Below, piece after piece: positions 1-13,241 of a stretch of 64,000 nucleotides of DNA. Where the stretch lies: assembly GCA_023101725.1 (NCBI GenBank), contig JALJCO010013699.1, forward strand, positions 62,001 through 126,000. The letters run 5' to 3'. The notes under the pieces are model-generated. The model saw only the letters and a list, made by a program, of their open reading frames with translations. It made no database searches and was not told the origin of the DNA. The DNA is from Atherinomorus stipes. Its lineage: Eukaryota > Chordata > Actinopteri > Atheriniformes > Atherinidae. A program made the translations under genes and the position numbers. Within the stretch, counting starts at the first letter, position 1. The number at the start of each line of letters is the position of its first letter.

Positions 1-3000
1 ACAAAACGAGACGAGACTTTTTTTCGAAGTGCATTCCAGTATGGCACCCGTTTTGTTTTCTCTGTGTTCGCTAAGATGATTGAAAATGAGAAAAGTTTGC
101 ATTGAGCATCTGGATTTGTTAATAGCAGCAGGAGTAGATATTTTGATAAGGTCAGACTAAAGGAAGAGGCTAATTTCTGTGATTTATTTCTCCCTGAAGT
201 CTTATTTTCCCTCTGATCCATGCGTTTCCTGTTGTTATGCCTTGCTTACAATATCCGGCTTTCCTCAGCTTGTATTGAAGAACAACAACGTAAGAATGCG
301 AGAACATTTATCTGAGCCTCAGTTATTTTCTTTATCACTTTTTTTACAAGTTGAATTGAGATCCATCACTTTCTGCATGCTTTTCTTTTTCTTTCTTTCC
401 TTTTTTTTTTCTATCTCCAACCTGTTTAAGATGTTGCTTCGGAAGTTCAGGCTGTCCTTTAGCAGCAGACATGGAGCTTGATGCCGCCAGAAGCAGCTGC
501 AGCTCTTTCTCTGTTCACCGTGGTCAGTCGCTTCTGTCCTCGTCAATGGGAATTTGAAGGGCAGTGGCAGCTACACCCCTTCTGACTCTGCGCTCCCTCT
601 CCACCCCTAGAGGAGGAGAGGCAGGGGTGAGAGACACACACAGACAGTCAGGGATGTTGGGGCAGAGAGAGGGGAGATGACTGTTGGTATTTTGACACTA
701 AAGTGATTTGACATGCTTGGCATTATAGCTGGCTTGGCGGTGGGGGGAGGGGGAAGCGGCGCAACCGAGCGCTTGATCCGAATGTCACCAACGCCGATCT
801 CATGAAGTGGAAGGTTGGAGCGTTGCACCTGCCACCCCGGCCCGTACAGGCGCCCTCCGCAAAGGGCAAACCGGGAACTGTAGGACGCAGGAAGACATAT
901 GTGTACGAGGGCAGCTGATGGAGGCAGGGTGGCGGAGTCCCGACCTCCCAATGTCACGTCTCGTCTGCACAGCAACAGGCCCACCCGAGTGTGCTAATGC
1001 AGGCCAGTACATGCTGGGATGTGAGAGGTGGAAGTGGGGGGAGAAGTGTTTGCAACTCCCACATGCTTTCTCCTCTTAGAGACGCTCCTTGAGGTGCGTG
1101 GAGAGAGCAAGGGTGGGAGTGATGGTAATGCAAAGGCTAATGGAAATGTCTTGTCGGGACTCGGCGTTGGCCTGAGAAGCTGGCTGCCCTCGAGGTGTGT
1201 GGACCGTAACCGCTGTAGCAACACTAAAGCCCCTGTTTTACCAAACAAACAGAACAACAACTTAGATGCAGGAGGTCTCAAAGTCTAAAAAATGAAGACT
1301 GCAGTGGTTGTTAGGGATTGGAGAAAAATCAAGATGTTTCTTCAAGCATCCCTAAAGTTAGAGTCCTACATCTTGGCTGCTTTTAGCCATCCTTTTTAAT
1401 GTTTCTAGCAAGTTCCCCACTCAATTAATTCCACAGATCACGCTATATTTGCTGACACCATTGAAGGATCACATCCTTGAAGATGTTAGCCAAGCTAGCA
1501 TGTTAAGTTTCTTCATTAAATTAGCATGATTGATTAAGACATTGGGCAGCTTTCCATGTGTTAAATTGTGCTAAGCAGAAACTTTAGCTTCACGTGGCTA
1601 ATTAGCATGAGTGGTTGGACAAAAGACCAAATACTATCGAACCAGTTTTTCACACTGGTTTTTAAATCTGTAATAAATACTTGCTGTTGGCTAAAAAAAA
1701 CTCAGTTGAATTTTATATTCAACACAAAACACAGCAAATTTTAACTCTAGATTCCCTTTTGTTATAGTGCATTCCAGTTGTTAGAACTCATTTTTCCAAG
1801 GCCATTTTCCAAGGAAGTGACGTCATGAACTCGTTTTTTTTTGAGATACCAGCTCGTAATTTGTAGAGGACCCTGAGATTGTAGATTTAAAGATGGCTGC
1901 GTCCAGTTCCATTGTTGTTTATTAAATTTCTATACAAGATATTTTCTGTTTATAAATTTCAAGTGTAAACAGCACCGAGTTGATCAGTCTCACGGCAGTT
2001 TTTTTTTTCCCCTTTAAAACGCTGCGTGAAAATGTGTTGTTAATGAAACCCACACACATTGAAACTGGCGTGTTGTTATGGTAACATTGTTATAACGTCT
2101 GTGTTATTTTTCTAGATAGAAATTTGTTCATTTCCGTTCTAGCTCACAAATAGGCTATTTTGGAGATGTGGATTCTTTCCTGAGTTGGTGCAACTTGAAC
2201 GCAAAATACCTGGTAATGACGTCACCAACCCGCGTCTGCTCAGAATCCTGAGACAACTGGAACGCACCATTAGCTACAGCTAGCAATCCTTTTTCTTCTC
2301 TGTCATGACCAACGTTATCCTCCTTATCAGCAACTTTGATCAAAAAATCTTGCAGTTTGGATGTGAGCACAACAATTTTGTGTGTGCTGTAAACTAAAAG
2401 TAAAACCAAAACAAAAAAAGTTCAATTGAGTAAACAACCAGGGGATTGTCTGATGGCTCAACAAGTAACTGCAGTAAATTTGAATCATTCTTTAACCCAG
2501 CCATACTTCTGCCCACCCTCCATGGGTGCTCTGGTTGCAGGGGGACCTTGGGGGTGGCGGGGGTGCTGTTGCAGAAAGTTGACCTTTATCGTACACCCAT
2601 GCAGCTGGCTCAGTCAATGCGACTGTGTGATGGAGTAGGGACTGTGGAAACAGGCGCACCAAACGCCACAGGGGCATCATGTCCACAAGTCCATTACAGG
2701 CACTGACATTGAGCTAATTGACTAGAGTGGTTGAACTGCACAGACGTGGCATGACTTTGGAAATGAGGAGGTTTGGGGATGGGGGGAGTAATATCAAGAG
2801 CGGATGGCACCGATGTTGATAGATCAGCAAAGTCAAAGTTGAAACATTGACATATTCATGGTTGTCATTTGTCAGACGGTCTTCTGTCAGCCAGCTCTTT
2901 GTAAATCACTTTAGGAAGATTTCCGATGTTTTAATTTTTCAAGTAGCTGAAGGAATACGGTGATGGTTTAAAAAAAAATGACGAGGTGTTCTTGTTTGTT

Positions 3001-5195
3001 TTTTTTTTTTTACTTAGAACAGTGAAGGTAAATAATTTATTCATGTTCTCATTAAGCTAAAATGTCTTACACTCACTCTTCTCTGAAATGTGATTATTTA
3101 CTTATTTATGATATTTCAGCATTATTTTTTCATGAGAGTTGATGGCAAAACTGAGACAAAATGAAACTCTGGTAGTAACGGACATTTCTCACGATTCTTT
3201 GACACCTTTTATACATGTGAACATCTTCCTCTCACCTGCATTGCTTATTCCCCTCCCTGAGGCTGCAGAAGGCTCGCTCAGGAATGAGTTAATAATTCAT
3301 AAAACAGTTTTGCACCAAGCATTGTGAAACCATGTAGAGGACCTGAAACATTTAGTTCCTATCCGTTAATGTTTGTCATGTTGATATCTCTGTTGCAGCA
3401 TCAGGACAAGAGCTTAACGCCAGAAAGAAAAGCCTCAGCGGGTGTAATGCAGGATCAATCTGTGTCTGTACTCAGATGAGCATGTTAGGCCTGCATCTGC
3501 ATCTGTACTGCATGTTCTGTCCTTAAACGGCTGTGTGCCAGCTGTAGCGGATTGTGTTTTATACCACCCAGGTGAGTGATTAGAAGGAGCACCCCAAACA
3601 TCCCCACCATCTCCCAAAATGACTTGTTTGGCTGCTGCTGTGTGAGGCGGTCGTCAGGGTGTGATTGAACATTTATGTCAAAGACAAAATGAGCTGCAGC
3701 AGCTGCCTGTAACCCAAGCTGATAATGAGCATGTATTTGTGTTTATTTAACACCCTCCCTGCCATCTGTTCCTCGTATTGTGATCCACAGACAGGGCACG
3801 TGTGTACGAGCCGGATGATTATACAACAGGCCGGGCAAGTCTTTTTTTGCGGTGGCGGCATCTCACCCGACACCAGCTCGCCACCAGTTCCATTATTCAG
3901 ACTTAACTGGGCGGCCGAATTGAAACAAAACCAGCAGGCGGACAGGACTGAGTGCCAAATGCAGCATGCGATAGGAAAAAAACACACAAACTGTCCGTTT
4001 TGCTGTCTACATGCATATAGAAGACAACGCAGACACTTGGGGAGATGAGACGAACGGGTCCTGAAGCAGACGTAGAGGACAGTGTGGTTCTTTTTACATC
4101 ATTTTGTGTAATACAAGAGCTCTTTGTGTTTTTCCGCCTTCATCTACCAGCGAATGTTGCGGGGGTTTAACAGGGGTTAAAGGAGAATTTAAAGCTTACG
4201 GAACAACAAACAAGTCTATTATCACTGATAGTGCCTGGGTGTTATGTGGTAATTAAGCCTTTGTTGATTTTTGCCTCTGACTACCTGTCCACCTAATCAT
4301 TATTTGTGAAAACACTACATTTAGTATGTGGGAAGGGAGGGGGTGAATGCCTAAGCACATCAAACTGTAGGTTGCATAATGATCATAACCCCTTTCTCTG
4401 AGCAGCGGGCTGGAAAAAAAGGTATATATTACACGGCTTTACAGCTCTTTGTTATCAGACTGCATGAGTTATTATGTCTTCTGATGCTGATACCATCTGA
4501 AGGAGAGATGAGAAGCTGACTTTGGCCTGATTTAAAAGCAGTGATCTTTTATCTGAGAATGTTACTTAATGTGTAACCGTGTTGTTGGCAAGCTGCATGT
4601 GTGAGTCAGCAGGATTCAAAGCAGAGATAAATATTTTTAATGCTGACACAACTTGTGGATATGAGCATCTTATTTATGCAAATTTCTAAACATCTGACAT
4701 GTTTTGCAGCTTTGTAAATGCAGCTAATTTAGAGCAGCTGTCAAGCAAGTGAAAGGCTGGGTGTTAATTGGTTGTGTATTGATTTGATAAAAGAAAAAGA
4801 TCTAACAAAATGAGGGATGACATGAGGGTTTTACCACCAGAGGGATTCTATTCCTGGTTTGGAGCCAGAGTCTTACTTAAAACCAGTTCTTCTCAGACCT
4901 GTGTAATGCTGTGTGATGCATACTTCCACAGTCAGTGTGGTGTTAAAGACATTACATAACTTTATGACCTTAAAACTCCACGTTCCAGGATTCGTTTGGC
5001 GGCACAGGGACATTTATTATGAGCATTTCTGAAGCTGTTGCTGTCCAGCAGCATCCCGAGGCTAAGAAACCACACTATAGCGCTTTATTTCGATCCAGGA
5101 TGCCGTGTGACGTTGCAGCCGATTTTCACTTTACACACTGTGTCACATGCTAGCAAACAAATATAAACACACCGGCCGCTTGAACAAGTACCATA

Positions 5196-5533
5196 GTGGG
5201 TTCAGCAAAGAAACGCAAGAAGAAATTACTAGAGGAAGAGAGGAAAAAGAGAGCCAAAACAAGAGATAAGACAGTAGTTACTGTAAGAATCTCTTTTAGA
5301 CAACATATCAGATCTCACAGTAGAGGCAGGATATTTCACCAATACTTTAAGTAGAGTGAGTGAACACGTGAGTACTATTGTCCTGTGAGTTCAGAGGTTT
5401 TCAGTTTGGTGGTATCAGGGTAGCGAGCTGCTTTCTCAGCTGGCCTTTAAAGTGTTGAGAAAACCTCCCAATTAACAAACGGAGAGCTAACTCTGCAGTT
5501 AAACCTCAGGTTGAAAAAGAAGTTATCCTTTAA
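5196..5533 (+). mobile_element. Degraded TTAA-type DNA transposon with a coding remnant
   Basis: 5331-5529 is related to the palindromic element at 18475-19086. It shares TTTCACCAATACTTTAAGTAG, GTGAGTTCAGAG, GTAGCGAGCTGC and the terminal AGTTATCCT, followed by TTAA at 5530-5533. Just upstream, 5196-5300 reads a 34-residue basic peptide (KKRKKKLLEEERKKRAKTRD) ending in a stop. I recall such lysine/arginine-rich starts in teleost transposon proteins, but cannot place this one firmly. The TTAA flank fits the Kolobok or piggyBac superfamilies. The element is broken and cannot code for a working transposase. Confidence 0.6.
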
Positions 5534-7794
5534 TGTAGGAAAATACAGTAAATAACATAAAAAAAAAACCTGTAGTGGTGAAGTTAAAACATCTACTATG
5601 GCATCAGGTTACACCCATATATATTTAAGCTTGTAAGTCAATGTCCACAAATGATTCTAGAGGTTCCAGCGTAGGATGAATCAAGTCAGCTGGACCGAGT
5701 TTAGTTTCTTGAAGATGTTTCTTTAGTCCTGATGTTGTAGGAGGTTTCTCTTTAGTAACCTGTGAAATCACTGGTGCTTTACAGCCTACAGCCATTGGTG
5801 AGAGTTGTGACTCACCTAAGATCTTATTAGAATAGCTGTTATTCATTGTTGCACTTGAGAAAATTTCCATGATCTCCTTTAGAACTGAAACGGCTCCAAA
5901 AGAGAGTGAAATATCTCCAAGAAACTAAACCCAGTATTTCATTAATCCTACATCCCACACCTTGACCCGGCTCAGTAAGAACCTTCACAAACATTTAAGA
6001 GGTTTTAGTTGTACATAATGTACCATGGTAAAGTTGGCCATGAAATTTAACATAAAGGTATGCTGTCCAATCTAAGATTGTTTTCATACGTAAACTTTTA
6101 AAGTTAAAGAATGCACCTCTACTTAACTTTGGTAGAGTTTGCACCGTGGCATGTCTAACGAAGGCTAATTGGGCATCAATCTTGCGTCCTGTCTCTTCTC
6201 TGAGCTCTCTTCAGCCTTTAAAAGCCAATCTGAGGTTGTCTCTTGACTTATCCCTTCTGTCACTTTCTCTCTTTCTTTTCGTGGCTGCTCCCAATAATGT
6301 CCCCTTTGGCTTTTTGCTGAATCAGCCATGGTGCACGTCCAAAACTGCCAACGTGTTGATGACCAGTTGTTTGCATATAAAGTGGGGCTGTAAAGGAAAA
6401 CACATCTGTCATGTGACATTCTGGGGTAGAACACAAAGTTGTGACGTGTGGTTTTGTTGCAGAGCAAGAAGAATTCCAGAAATGTGATGAATGAATAACA
6501 GCCTGCCCTCAAAACGAGTCAGAAGCAGTCTTACAGCTGTAAACGTATGTAGTATTACTTTAAGTTGCATCATTAAGTGTAATGTTGCAGGAGCACTGGC
6601 AACATCGTCCTTCTTTGAATTCCACTTGACCTCCTACTGAGTGGGGGCAATGAAACCACAGGTCATGTATTTGGTGAAAGACGTGACTCTGTGGAAACCT
6701 AAATCAGTTCCTAACCAGAACCGACTTGAATCAGCTCTGGAACTGTTTGGGTAAAAAAGGGATAAAAGTAGTTGGTTTTCACAAATCTTTGGGATTTGCT
6801 TTTTATCTTTATATTGATGGTAGTCTTGTATGGTACAGGCAACTGTTTTGGGGGAAAAATCCAGATGAAACAGCAAAACTCTGGAATAAAACCTTGGAGG
6901 TTAAGCTTGAATCTTACTGTGTCTCTTGTACTTCCATGTAACCACCTTTCAGTTCAGGCAGTCTGCCAGGTTGAGGTCCCCTGAAGAAAAAAAATTCAAA
7001 AAGAAGTCAGGAACATCAACAAAAAGTACTTGACATTACTTAGAACAATAACACAGACATGTTGGATCTGAAAGTCCCCCATCAGTCATCAAACAGCCAT
7101 AAACAGAATTTGACAGAGGGATTCAGAACAAGCAACATATCAGGACAAGCACAACCACAGAACATGTACATGGATGTCTGTCCTCAGAGTTGTTTTTGTG
7201 ACTGATCAGAGTGACATGAAGGTTGGGCCTGAAAACAGTTCAGTACATCAAGAAACTCAGAGAGCATCCAGTGGATTTCAGCTCTGGATGACACTCAAAA
7301 CAGCTAGGGAGTGATCACAAGCTGTTCCATATCAAATATTGAAAGATGCCAGGAAAGTTTCCCGTGCAGTCAGGCAGTGCATCATCGAAAAAACTGGCAG
7401 AACAGATTACACTGACTAAATGGGGGGAAAACCCATTTCTAACCCAGACAAAACATCAGTTGTTCAAGGGTACTCGTGGTGCAGCAGATGAGGCTTCTCC
7501 TAATTTGTGATATTTGTCAAAATGTTCTTGAAAATTGCGATAAGATGCAGTTTCAAGAGAACATGAGTATAAATTGTTGATAAACCAGGATCAAACCTGT
7601 ACACGGAGTTAATGTTTTCTCCCATGTTCTCAGTCCCTCACTGCTATAAACTAGTCAAACAAAGGTTACCTTCCTGTTTGTGTACTGCCGGAAAACTCAA
7701 GGGAAGGCAAGCCTAAAAAAAATGGAAATGTGCATTCACTGGCTACTTTCGTAGTGGACTGGACCCCTTTTTTCTTCAGAAATATCTTACTTCT

Positions 7795-7981
7795 CGGTGG
7801 CATATGATGGCTGCACATCAATGATGAGAGTCACCTGTTCCATCACATTCCAAAGGTACTCTATTGGGTTGAGATGGTGACTGTGGAGGTCATTGGAGGA
7901 CAGAGAACTCATTCCCATGTTCAAGAAACCAGTTGGAGATGATTTGAGCTTTGTGACATGGCATAAGGCACAGAGTTGGGT
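7795..7981 (-). pseudogene. Tc1/mariner transposase C-terminal remnant
   Basis: Read on the minus strand, this stretch gives a decayed match to the C-terminal end of Tc1-family transposases. The part rc(7847-7873) reads LNPIEYLWN, followed by VMEQ. This is the conserved SPDLNPIE-W motif carrying the last catalytic glutamate of the DD34E triad. The Asp before LNPIE is His here, and flanking residues do not hold a long frame. No inverted repeats or upstream catalytic domains are visible nearby, so this is a fragment. It ends about 10 bases before a hAT-type element. Confidence 0.7.
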
Positions 7982-7992
7982 TAGGTTTCATT

Positions 7993-8231
7993 TAGAGACG
8001 TTTCAATACCATTTTTTTTCCTCCCCATACCGATTCCTATACTTGTGCTGTGGGTAATGGCCAATACAGAGTCACACCTGCATGACTGTGATATGATTAT
8101 CATTGTGCTAAGGCCTGGCTCAGGTTAAACTTTTTGTAAAACATAAATGAGTACAGCAAATTTAAGCCATTTAATTAAAATTTTTGGACAGTATCCACGA
8201 CTTTTCCGATCCTGGTATCGGAACAACTCTA
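7993..8231. mobile_element. Non-autonomous hAT-type element (239 bp)
   Basis: Termini are TAGAGACGTTTC and, at the other end, GGAACAACTCTA, which are inverted relatives. Flanking octamers GTTTCATT (7985-7992) and GTTTAATT (8232-8239) match at 7 of 8 bases, as expected for an ageing 8-bp hAT target duplication. It has no coding capacity. Confidence 0.72.
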
Positions 8232-10821
8232 GTTTAATTTACCCAGGTGGAGTATTTTATGTCTTTTTCATGTCCTAATTGGAGCTTTTTATAGTGTTTT
8301 TAGATTGCAGATTATCGTTTCTTGAGGCTTTGTTGATACTGTTTTTTATTATGCTATGACTTGCCAAATGCCTGCACATAAAGCATGGACCACTTAGTTG
8401 CTCTTCTCTTTCTTGTTTTGTACTCATTAATATGTTGCCAAAGCTGTGAAGAAATTGGAACACATGTTTTCATCCCCTAGATAAACTCTGTGTGATTGAT
8501 CCATCTGTCTGCTTCGCTCCTCTAAAGAGACATCGACCTTTCACACACAGGGCAGCTCACCCTCTTCATCATGCGTTGTTGTGCGGCTGTGTTTTGGAAG
8601 CTCTCCAAAGGCTGAGAAGAGACCGACTCTCAGGTTTGAGAGAAACTGGATGATGAGGCGAAAAAAGGCATGTTATCCTCTAAGGTTCACGTCCATATAG
8701 TTTAATCGTCCTTGGTGGAGGGCTTATTTATGTGCGCCGCGGCGTAGCGCAGCCATGGAGTCATGAATCAACGTTGATCTTGTGACCAGCCGCTCACCCC
8801 GACCTCCTCTGGGGTTCAAAGGTTGCCTCTGAAGCTACTTTCTAACCTGCACTCAAACGCCACAGCGGAAAGGTGTGAATTGGACCTGTGTTGTCAGTAA
8901 GATTAGTCCATGGTTGGTTTTTTTTTTTTTTAAATGTTTATTTACCAGCTGTTTATTGACTTTATTTGGGATCTATCGCATATTTTCAAATTTATACAAA
9001 ACTGCGAAGCTTTGGGCTTCAACCATTGTCTTAAAATCTTACTTTTCTTTAGTTTTTTTTTTTAATAATTTGGGTTGTTTATAGGAACTGGAAGTCATTA
9101 CATCACCTTTAACTCCCTTGTTGAAGAGCTTTAGGGCTGCTTTCAGTCTGCAATCAGAAAAACTTTTGAGTTAATCTCATCATGTGATGCTTCTTCCCTC
9201 CACATTTGACCCGGTAACCTTGTAGTCTGTCCCGTTCACCTGCTGCTGCTAATCTCACCCTCAGCAGTGCACTTTTGTGCTTGACTTGTTGCGACCACGA
9301 GGGCGACTTTGGATCTTGTTAGTTTCTTTCCTGTCAAACAGCAGAGCTGTGAAAAGGACCCGACCTCCTGCTCGTGACCTGTCCATTAGCAGACTTGTTG
9401 CAGAATGTTTTCTTCATTTTCTAACCATCCTCCAGCATTTTCTTCCCCCTTCCCCTCTCTTTTTTTCCCCCTCCCAGCACTATCCCTGAGGTATGGAGAA
9501 ATGGAAAGAGTGAGTGGAAAAAAGAAAACAGAGCGAGAGAGCTGAGAAATTCTACAGGGGATTGTGGGAACCCACTGATAAAGGCTTGCATCTTAATCCA
9601 TCCTAAGGCTTGTCTTACGGTGTACTATGAGCTTTTATGTGATCATTAAGAGTGTGTGCTCGTATGCACATCCCCGTGCACGCTTTAGGTGTATGCATGT
9701 GTATGTGACTGTGCGTATTTGATATGTTAATGTCGTCTTTTTGTGCATTCACTGATGCAGTCCCCCCAAATCCTTTTGATTCTTTTATTTCAAGGCTCCT
9801 TAAGATCTTCAGATACCTTCTGTAGAAACACGACACACCTGTTCACTTTCACAAGGAGCAGCACTCCTCCACACTGAGTGCATAATGACTTGTTTTATAG
9901 CTCATCAGTGTATTAAAAGCACTAATTAATGTGCCGCAATTCTCCCCCTTAATGCAGTGCACAAGGTAGGGATTTTTCCCCCCTCCCTCGCTCTCCGAGG
10001 TTACGCTTTCAGCTCCCTCGCTGCTCCATGAGCTTTAGTGGAATTTGGCTGATGTGCACAAAGGGGAGGAGAGGAGGGAGGCGCTCATCTTGTTTCAGTG
10101 CTTTATGAGGCTGACGTGCACGTCTGTAATTGCGGTTATGGGTGATTAAACTCTCGATGCCCCTCAGGATCCGCAGCCAGCTATCAGTCAGCGTCAGGCC
10201 GGGCCAGTCGGCGTGCAGACTGGTCGGTCTGGGTGTCTGTCAGATGGTGCCGCCTACCACTCCATAAACGATGCTGCCCGTTGTTTTTATAATAGGAGTC
10301 AAATGTGGATTTGTAGGTTAATGGATTGATTTGTAAAATGTTTCCTTCGGTCTTAATTCCTTTTTCTGTGTTTGTGTCAGGAAGTGGGACACTTTTAATG
10401 GAGCTGAAGTCGGTCTTTTCTTTTCAGGCCTCTGAAAGTCTGTTTTATTTTTTTTCAATTTATTTTTTTTTCTTTTTCTTCCCTCCTGAAATTTTGTGTT
10501 TTACAATGTGTGGCCTAGTTTGTTTCAGGAGGAATACTCTGTCCATGTTTTCTGTGTCATGAAAATCATATGTACGGTCTTGTTCATTCTTAGTTGTGGA
10601 GGAAAACATGGTACGAAATACTTCCAGTTTTTCAGATGTAGTAATTTACTTATTTTTATGTTTAAAGATGAGTCCTTAAATGGGGTGACCAATGCTTCTC
10701 ATTGATGTTTTCTGTTTGATTATACCAGTTTGTGTTGACTTGTCCCTCAGCCGACGAGGAAGGAAAATCACAAGTTTGATGCAAACTCATTACATTGATT
10801 CAGTGATTATGATTCAGTATT

Positions 10822-11486
10822 TACTGGGCATGCACCGATGCCAGTATGATACAATGTACTTAGTATCATATCTTAGTACTCAGTATAATAGAGAAGAGGG
10901 GTGTAACAATACATCAATATAGATTGGTGTATCGATCGTAAATCAATGCAACAACCCAATATCGACCTAAAATCAATATCAAAACGACTTTTATTATGAA
11001 AATGGTTTTTATTTTGAAGGTCCTCTGACAAAATATTTTCACAACAAAATGCATTTATAGTTGTGCAGTGGATAAATGAGACACAGTGATTGTACTGCAA
11101 AGCTGACAGTTAGGTTAATAAACAATAACCTTGTTTATTAGTTGTAAAAGTGCTTTATATCGTTTTAAATTGATCGGTGGATCCTAAATTGAACAAAATC
11201 ATATCTTATCTTGATGATTACAAAATATCAGCAGACATCGAATCATCTATCCACTGTATCAATACATTGTATCGTGATCAAACCATTTAGGTTCTGTAGT
11301 ACAGGACGGTAAACCAATGGTTTGATCACGATACAATGTATTGATACAGTTGCATCTGACATTCTGGTCAACATTTCTTATCAGTAAACTGTGGGATTTG
11401 ATTAATTGATCATTGGTATTGGCAAGTACTCAAAATAAGTACGTCTATTCAGTTCTGAAAAAAAATTGCTATCACTGCATCCCTAA
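10822..11486. mobile_element. Old hAT-like element with another hAT-like element inside
   Basis: The outer ends are GGGCATGCACCGATGCC near 10827 and, at the right, ATCACTGCATCCCTA ending at 11486, a typical hAT terminal pair in fish. Inside, from about 10888, starts GGGGTGTAACAATACATC, another hAT-type terminus, with ATTGTATCG-type repeats on the other side. No clean target duplication remains (5 of 8 at best), so limits are approximate. No transposase frame is visible. Confidence 0.55.
11253..11350. repeat. Perfect 35-bp inverted repeat (hairpin)
   Basis: The arms 11253-11287 and 11316-11350 are exact reverse complements, around a 28-base spacer. The arm starts ACTGTATCAATACATTG. It lies in the nested hAT-like region and probably derives from transposon ends. 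Confidence 0.97.
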
Positions 11487-12648
11487 TGTTGACCAATGTC
11501 ACCAAATCTGCCTCAGTATGATTTTGATTTGACTCAGAAGCCAGGGTTTGGAGATAATATCACGTGCTGATTTAACACAGTCGCTTCTATTTATATGAAA
11601 TCACAAAGACCAATAAAAAAACCTAAAATCGTTCATTTAAATGAAAAACAATCTGTTGTTTTAATAAAAATTAACTGTATCAATGCTGTGCTGATATTTT
11701 TGTTTGGATTGATGCTTTTGGCCTGAACATTATTAAATCCCTACACTTATGATGGATGAATAGTTTGCTGCTGCATCTTTTCTATAGTGTCCTCTGTTTG
11801 AGGTGTTTGCTGGTAGAAAATTAGAGGCAATCTTGTTTCAGACTAAAAATGGATGTTGTGTGTGGGTGGCATCTTTATGTATTCATGCCTGTGCGAACCA
11901 TACAGTCTTGTTGCAAAAAAAAAGGGTAGTCCTTGAGGCTGAGGCTTACTGCTTGCTGGTCTAATTGGGATGTTGATCATGCCTCTCTATGTGGGATCTG
12001 TGTGTGTATGTTTATGAAAGAAATACGACTTATCTCCAGAGCAACAGATGACCGCTGGAGTCTTGTCCTCCTCTCTGTCCTGCTCTGACACTCCCTTGGC
12101 AAGAGGACCGCTTCTTTCAGCTGCAGCCTCATAGGAAGCCGGGCTTCTGTGCTCTACCTATCACACGGATTTGTCTCCAGATAAAACACTCGAGCTTGCG
12201 TGTGGTAATGAGGAGCTGTGTGTATCTGTCAGTGGCCTCCTCCCATTAGTTTGCTGATTTAGCAGAGCCCTTCTCCTCTGTCAGGGTCGGATGTTTTCTC
12301 TTGTCCGACCCCCTCCTCCATGCAGTGCCCTTGGAGGCAACAAGTATAAGAAGAATCCACATCCTCCTCCCCCCGAGGAACCTTGTTAGTCATAAGTGAC
12401 CTTGCAGGAGAGGATGCAGGGTTGTGGGGGACAAGGAAAAGTAACTTTCATCAAGCTCAGATAGACTGAAAAGGAAAAAAAAAGAATAAATAATGGGGTA
12501 AGGCTTTGAGGAGAGAAAAAAAAGATTAAAATGAAGAAATGACTCCTGTTGCACCACTTCTTATAGTCTTGCCTCGACTTGACTAAGACAGAGCGCCTGG
12601 GTCAGATCAGGCCAGCCTTGCATTGTCAACGGCTTAGTAAGAGGAGGT

Positions 12649-12665
12649 GGGGGGGGGGGGGGGGG
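12649..12665 (+). repeat. Poly-G run (17 bases)
   Basis: An uninterrupted run of 17 G follows AGGAGGT. It may form a G-quadruplex; the exact length in a raw assembly is unreliable. Confidence 0.9.
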
Positions 12666-13241
12666 TTTGAGTAATGTCTGATAGCCCATGTGCACATTTA
12701 TCAGTATGAATATTCTCTCTTATACTACTTTGTGCTTGTTTATGCTGAGAAAATTATTGACAAGTATTGTTTTAACAGTGAAAAAATCCTGAAGTTTTTT
12801 TTTTTAGGAATTGTTATTCCAGATTGAAACCTGTAACAGTAGCTAGTGTAGCAACAACTGTAAAAATAGTGGTGAAACAACCAAAATGCTGCCATTCTTG
12901 GTACTTTGACTATTTGAATCTACTTCCTTTTTTCAGAAGGCAAAAAGAAGAGAGAAGGAGAAAAAAAATCCCCCTTAACTTGGTGGAAAAACCCGAGCTG
13001 AAGTTCCTTTTGAAAGTCTTGCTGGACAGTATGTGTTTTTTGGAGAGCCGCCAGTAAAAATGCAAGAGAGGGGAAGTCAGCAGACTGGCTGTCTTCTGTT
13101 CACTGTTGTTCGGATTGACTCTGTCAGGCCGGCGTTTGAGGCCCCTGATCCAGGTGGTCTGTTCTCCACCGCGCCCACCCTTCTCTTGCCCACAAACATG
13201 CCTGGCATCAGCGGCTTCAGAGCTGGCGTCTTTTTCCTCCA

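Noticed and set aside
7887..7902. AGGTCA-TTGG-AGGACA, a DR4-like nuclear-receptor site
   Set aside because: It lies within the degraded Tc1 transposase coding remnant, so the match is most simply transposon sequence.
8815..8834. GGTTCA-A-AGGTTG, a DR1-like site
   Set aside because: Both half-sites are imperfect, and such matches are expected by chance in 64 kb.
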